DNA of 6,249 nucleotides from Deltaproteobacteria bacterium (GTDB lineage Bacteria; Desulfobacterota; SM23-61), in NCBI GenBank assembly GCA_029857975.1, contig JAOUFX010000198.1, forward strand, positions 1 through 6,249, written 5' to 3'. The position numbers were made by a program, and so were the translations under genes. Below are positions 5,269-6,249 of this stretch, one piece after another. A model generated the notes under the pieces. The model was not told the origin of the DNA, searched no databases, and saw only the letters and a list, made by a program, of their open reading frames with translations. Numbering within the stretch: the stretch's first letter is position 1; each line of letters opens with the position of its first letter.

Positions 5269-5883
5269 ATGACTCACACTTTACATCGAAGAGGGGATAA
5301 CCAAAGTTTGCAGGAAGATTATGTTGTTCTGATCATGCCGGCCCAGGGCGTCAACGTCCCGGGTTCCGATGAAAAGTTGAAGAAGCTGTGGGAGATTTTT
5401 TCCCGTTACAATGTAGTAAATTTCGGCAATGGCAACCATAACAAATTCACCCTGAGTCTGAAAGACCTGAAAAAGAAGAAATCCATGATCGGCCACGCCG
5501 TCTTCAAAGATAAGGAGACGCTGACCCAGTTCGTCAAAGAGTTGAAAGAAGCCGACCTGGGCCTCTCCACGGTCCTTTCCGGTCTGTACGATGAAGTAAA
5601 GGATTGCTGCGGCAGCCTGGGAATCAAGCTGCACACGGTGGAACATTCCCTGGGGGTTCATGGCAACACCAAAAAGCTCCCCTCGGAGAATGTATTGGAG
5701 ATCCACACCATGTGTGGCCACGCCCTGATCGCCCCCAAATTGATTGAAGCCATGGTCGATTCAATCAAGAAAGGTAAACAGACTCCAGAGGCTGCGGCTG
5801 AAGAACTGGCGCGCCAGTGCTCCTGCGGGGTCTTCAACCCTTATCGGGCCGCCAAACTGCTTAAGAAAATGGCTTCCTTGTAG
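5269..5883 (+). CDS. Uncharacterised Cys/His-conserved protein, copy 2 (CxC2)
   Basis: This 204-residue paralogue of the protein at 2443-3060 belongs to no family I can name. Conserved features line up: MTHTLHR, VFKDKE (78-83), LSGLYDEV (103-110), Cys113-Cys114, LGVHGNTKKL with His131, TMCGH with Cys149 and His151, and C184-x-C186-G-x-FNPYRAAKLL. These are the only cysteines in the protein, so all five are conserved, which strengthens the case for a metal or Fe-S site. The C-terminal half is clearly closer to copy 1 than the N-terminal 75 residues, where insertions and substitutions accumulate. The ribosome binding site AAGGAGG (5253-5259) lies inside the last codons of Fd2, with a 4-nt gap between the genes, implying translational coupling and roughly equal amounts of the two proteins. 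I infer a complex or a cluster-transfer pair with Fd2; this is not shown by sequence alone. Confidence 0.88.
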   Translation: MTHTLHRRGDNQSLQEDYVVLIMPAQGVNVPGSDEKLKKLWEIFSRYNVVNFGNGNHNKFTLSLKDLKKKKSMIGHAVFKDKETLTQFVKELKEADLGLSTVLSGLYDEVKDCCGSLGIKLHTVEHSLGVHGNTKKLPSENVLEIHTMCGHALIAPKLIEAMVDSIKKGKQTPEAAAEELARQCSCGVFNPYRAAKLLKKMASL

Positions 5884-5887
5884 GCCG

Positions 5888-5930
5888 AGGCAAAAAGACC
5901 AAGCGCGGTCCCATTACGCCTTTGATTTTT
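5888..5930 (+). terminator. Weak terminator-like structure after CxC2
   Basis: GACC (5897-5900) pairs with GGTC (5907-5910), and AGGC (5888-5891) with GCCT (5918-5921). This makes an interrupted stem followed by a T-rich run (5921-5930, one G and one A inside). The internal bulges make it a poor intrinsic terminator. Confidence 0.25.
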
Positions 5931-6133
5931 AGCTCCCTCCCAGGCCCATTGATTTTAATCTGATCTCCTTATAGCCCCCGGAGTGGAGACAAACATCGGG
6001 TAGCGCAACGCCGAAAAGATTATCCGTCGGTATAAGCTGGTCATGAAGCTGGTCAACGATACGCCCACCCGCTGAGTCATCAAGAGAAAACCGAAAATAA
6101 AGTTTTATCCGCAATCCAAAGTTAAAGTTTGCG

Positions 6134-6162
6134 TTGCAATCGATCTTTATCTGTGTGATACT
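6134..6162 (+). promoter_or_regulatory. Possible extended -10 promoter for the gene after 6243
   Basis: TTGCAA (6134-6139) and GATACT (6157-6162) are 17 nt apart, each matching four of six consensus positions. A TG at 6154-6155 supplies an extended -10. Transcription would start near 6169, about 74 nt before the likely ATG, with the TAAAGT array inside the leader. Confidence 0.35.
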
Positions 6163-6175
6163 AATGAAAAATGTC

Positions 6176-6223
6176 TAAAATGCTTAAAGTGCGCTAAAGT
6201 ACCTAAAGTTAAAAAAAATTTTT
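6176..6223. repeat. Phased TAAAGT repeat array ending in A8T5
   Basis: TAAAAT (6176) and TAAAGT (6185, 6195, 6204) recur every 9-10 nt, then A8T5 (6211-6223) continues the phase. Further TAAAGT copies lie at 6098 and 6123. Phased A-tracts usually bend DNA. The unit resembles the repeat at 2417-2432, so it may also belong to an interspersed intergenic repeat family. Confidence 0.5.
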
Positions 6224-6242
6224 GATCACCCGAGGACAAGGT

Positions 6243-6249
6243 ATGGGAC
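6243..6249 (+). CDS. Probable start of next gene (truncated by window edge)
   Basis: An ATG at 6243-6245 follows GAGG (6232-6235) at 7 nt and lies downstream of a candidate promoter. Only two codons are visible, so nothing can be said about the product. Confidence 0.3.

Larger units (their letters stand above)
5884..6242 (+). other. Intergenic region with repeat array and possible promoter
   Basis: I see no gene in this 359-nt stretch. It begins with a weak terminator-like structure and contains a 10-nt direct repeat AAGCTGGTCA (6034-6043, 6046-6055). A candidate promoter (6134-6162) and an AT-rich TAAAGT array (6176-6223) precede a probable start codon at 6243. Short open stretches exist but lack starts or are broken by stops. 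Confidence 0.55.

Noticed and set aside
5990..6030. tRNA D-arm-like GGGTAGCGCAAC
   Set aside because: No matching acceptor, anticodon or T arms can be folded around it.
5929..6114. 61-codon minus-strand frame near the window end
   Set aside because: It has no family resemblance, and the region is otherwise repeat- and stop-rich; I saw no support for a real or decayed gene.
6076..6225. Open stretch whose translation contains CLKCLKC, resembling an Fe-S motif
   Set aside because: It has no start codon, and the cysteines come from the TAAAGT/TGC repeat array rather than from a conserved protein.
1..6249. CRISPR array or insertion sequence
   Set aside because: The repeats present are 6-12 nt and degenerate, without regular spacers. 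No transposase or terminal inverted repeats with target duplications were seen.

Overview
The window looks like part of an organic-acid catabolic or redox locus from an anaerobic bacterium. A Desulfobacterota (deltaproteobacterial) host is my best guess, based on a TRAP transporter beside ferredoxin-type proteins, a MoaD-like protein and AT-rich intergenic spacers full of short degenerate repeats. No gene here fixes the taxonomy. All credible genes are on the + strand.

Layout: (1) nt 1-973, the 3' three quarters of a TRAP transporter large permease (DctM family), cut by the window edge. (2) nt 1177-1494, a MoaD/ThiS-like sulfur carrier ending in Gly-Gly. (3) nt 1637-3060, a two-gene module: a protein with two [4Fe-4S] motifs and a long conserved C-terminal part (Fd1), then a roughly 205-residue protein of no family I recognise, with invariant CC, CGH and CxC motifs (CxC1). 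(4) nt 3195-4208, a divergent PdxA-family dehydrogenase starting at TTG. (5) nt 4209-4526, a regulatory gap with a strong hairpin, a near-consensus sigma-70 promoter and a leader stem-loop. (6) nt 4527-5883, a second, diverged copy of the two-gene module (Fd2, CxC2). (7) nt 5884-6249, a gap with a TAAAGT repeat array, a possible promoter and probably the first codons of the next gene.

The striking point is the architecture. The same Fd-plus-CxC gene pair occurs twice in the same order, on either side of a PdxA-like enzyme whose substrate pocket appears altered. The two copies are old paralogues: motif residues are identical and much of the rest has diverged. They are therefore more likely two functional variants than a recent duplication. 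My working inference is that the TRAP system imports a carboxylate, the PdxA-like enzyme oxidises or decarboxylates a hydroxy-acid derivative of it, and the Fd/CxC pairs form an electron-transfer or metal-cluster complex. The MoaD-like protein may serve a pterin-dependent (Mo/W) enzyme or a sulfur-transfer step encoded outside the window. None of this is proven by the sequence. The Fd/CxC pair is the best candidate for an undescribed system here.
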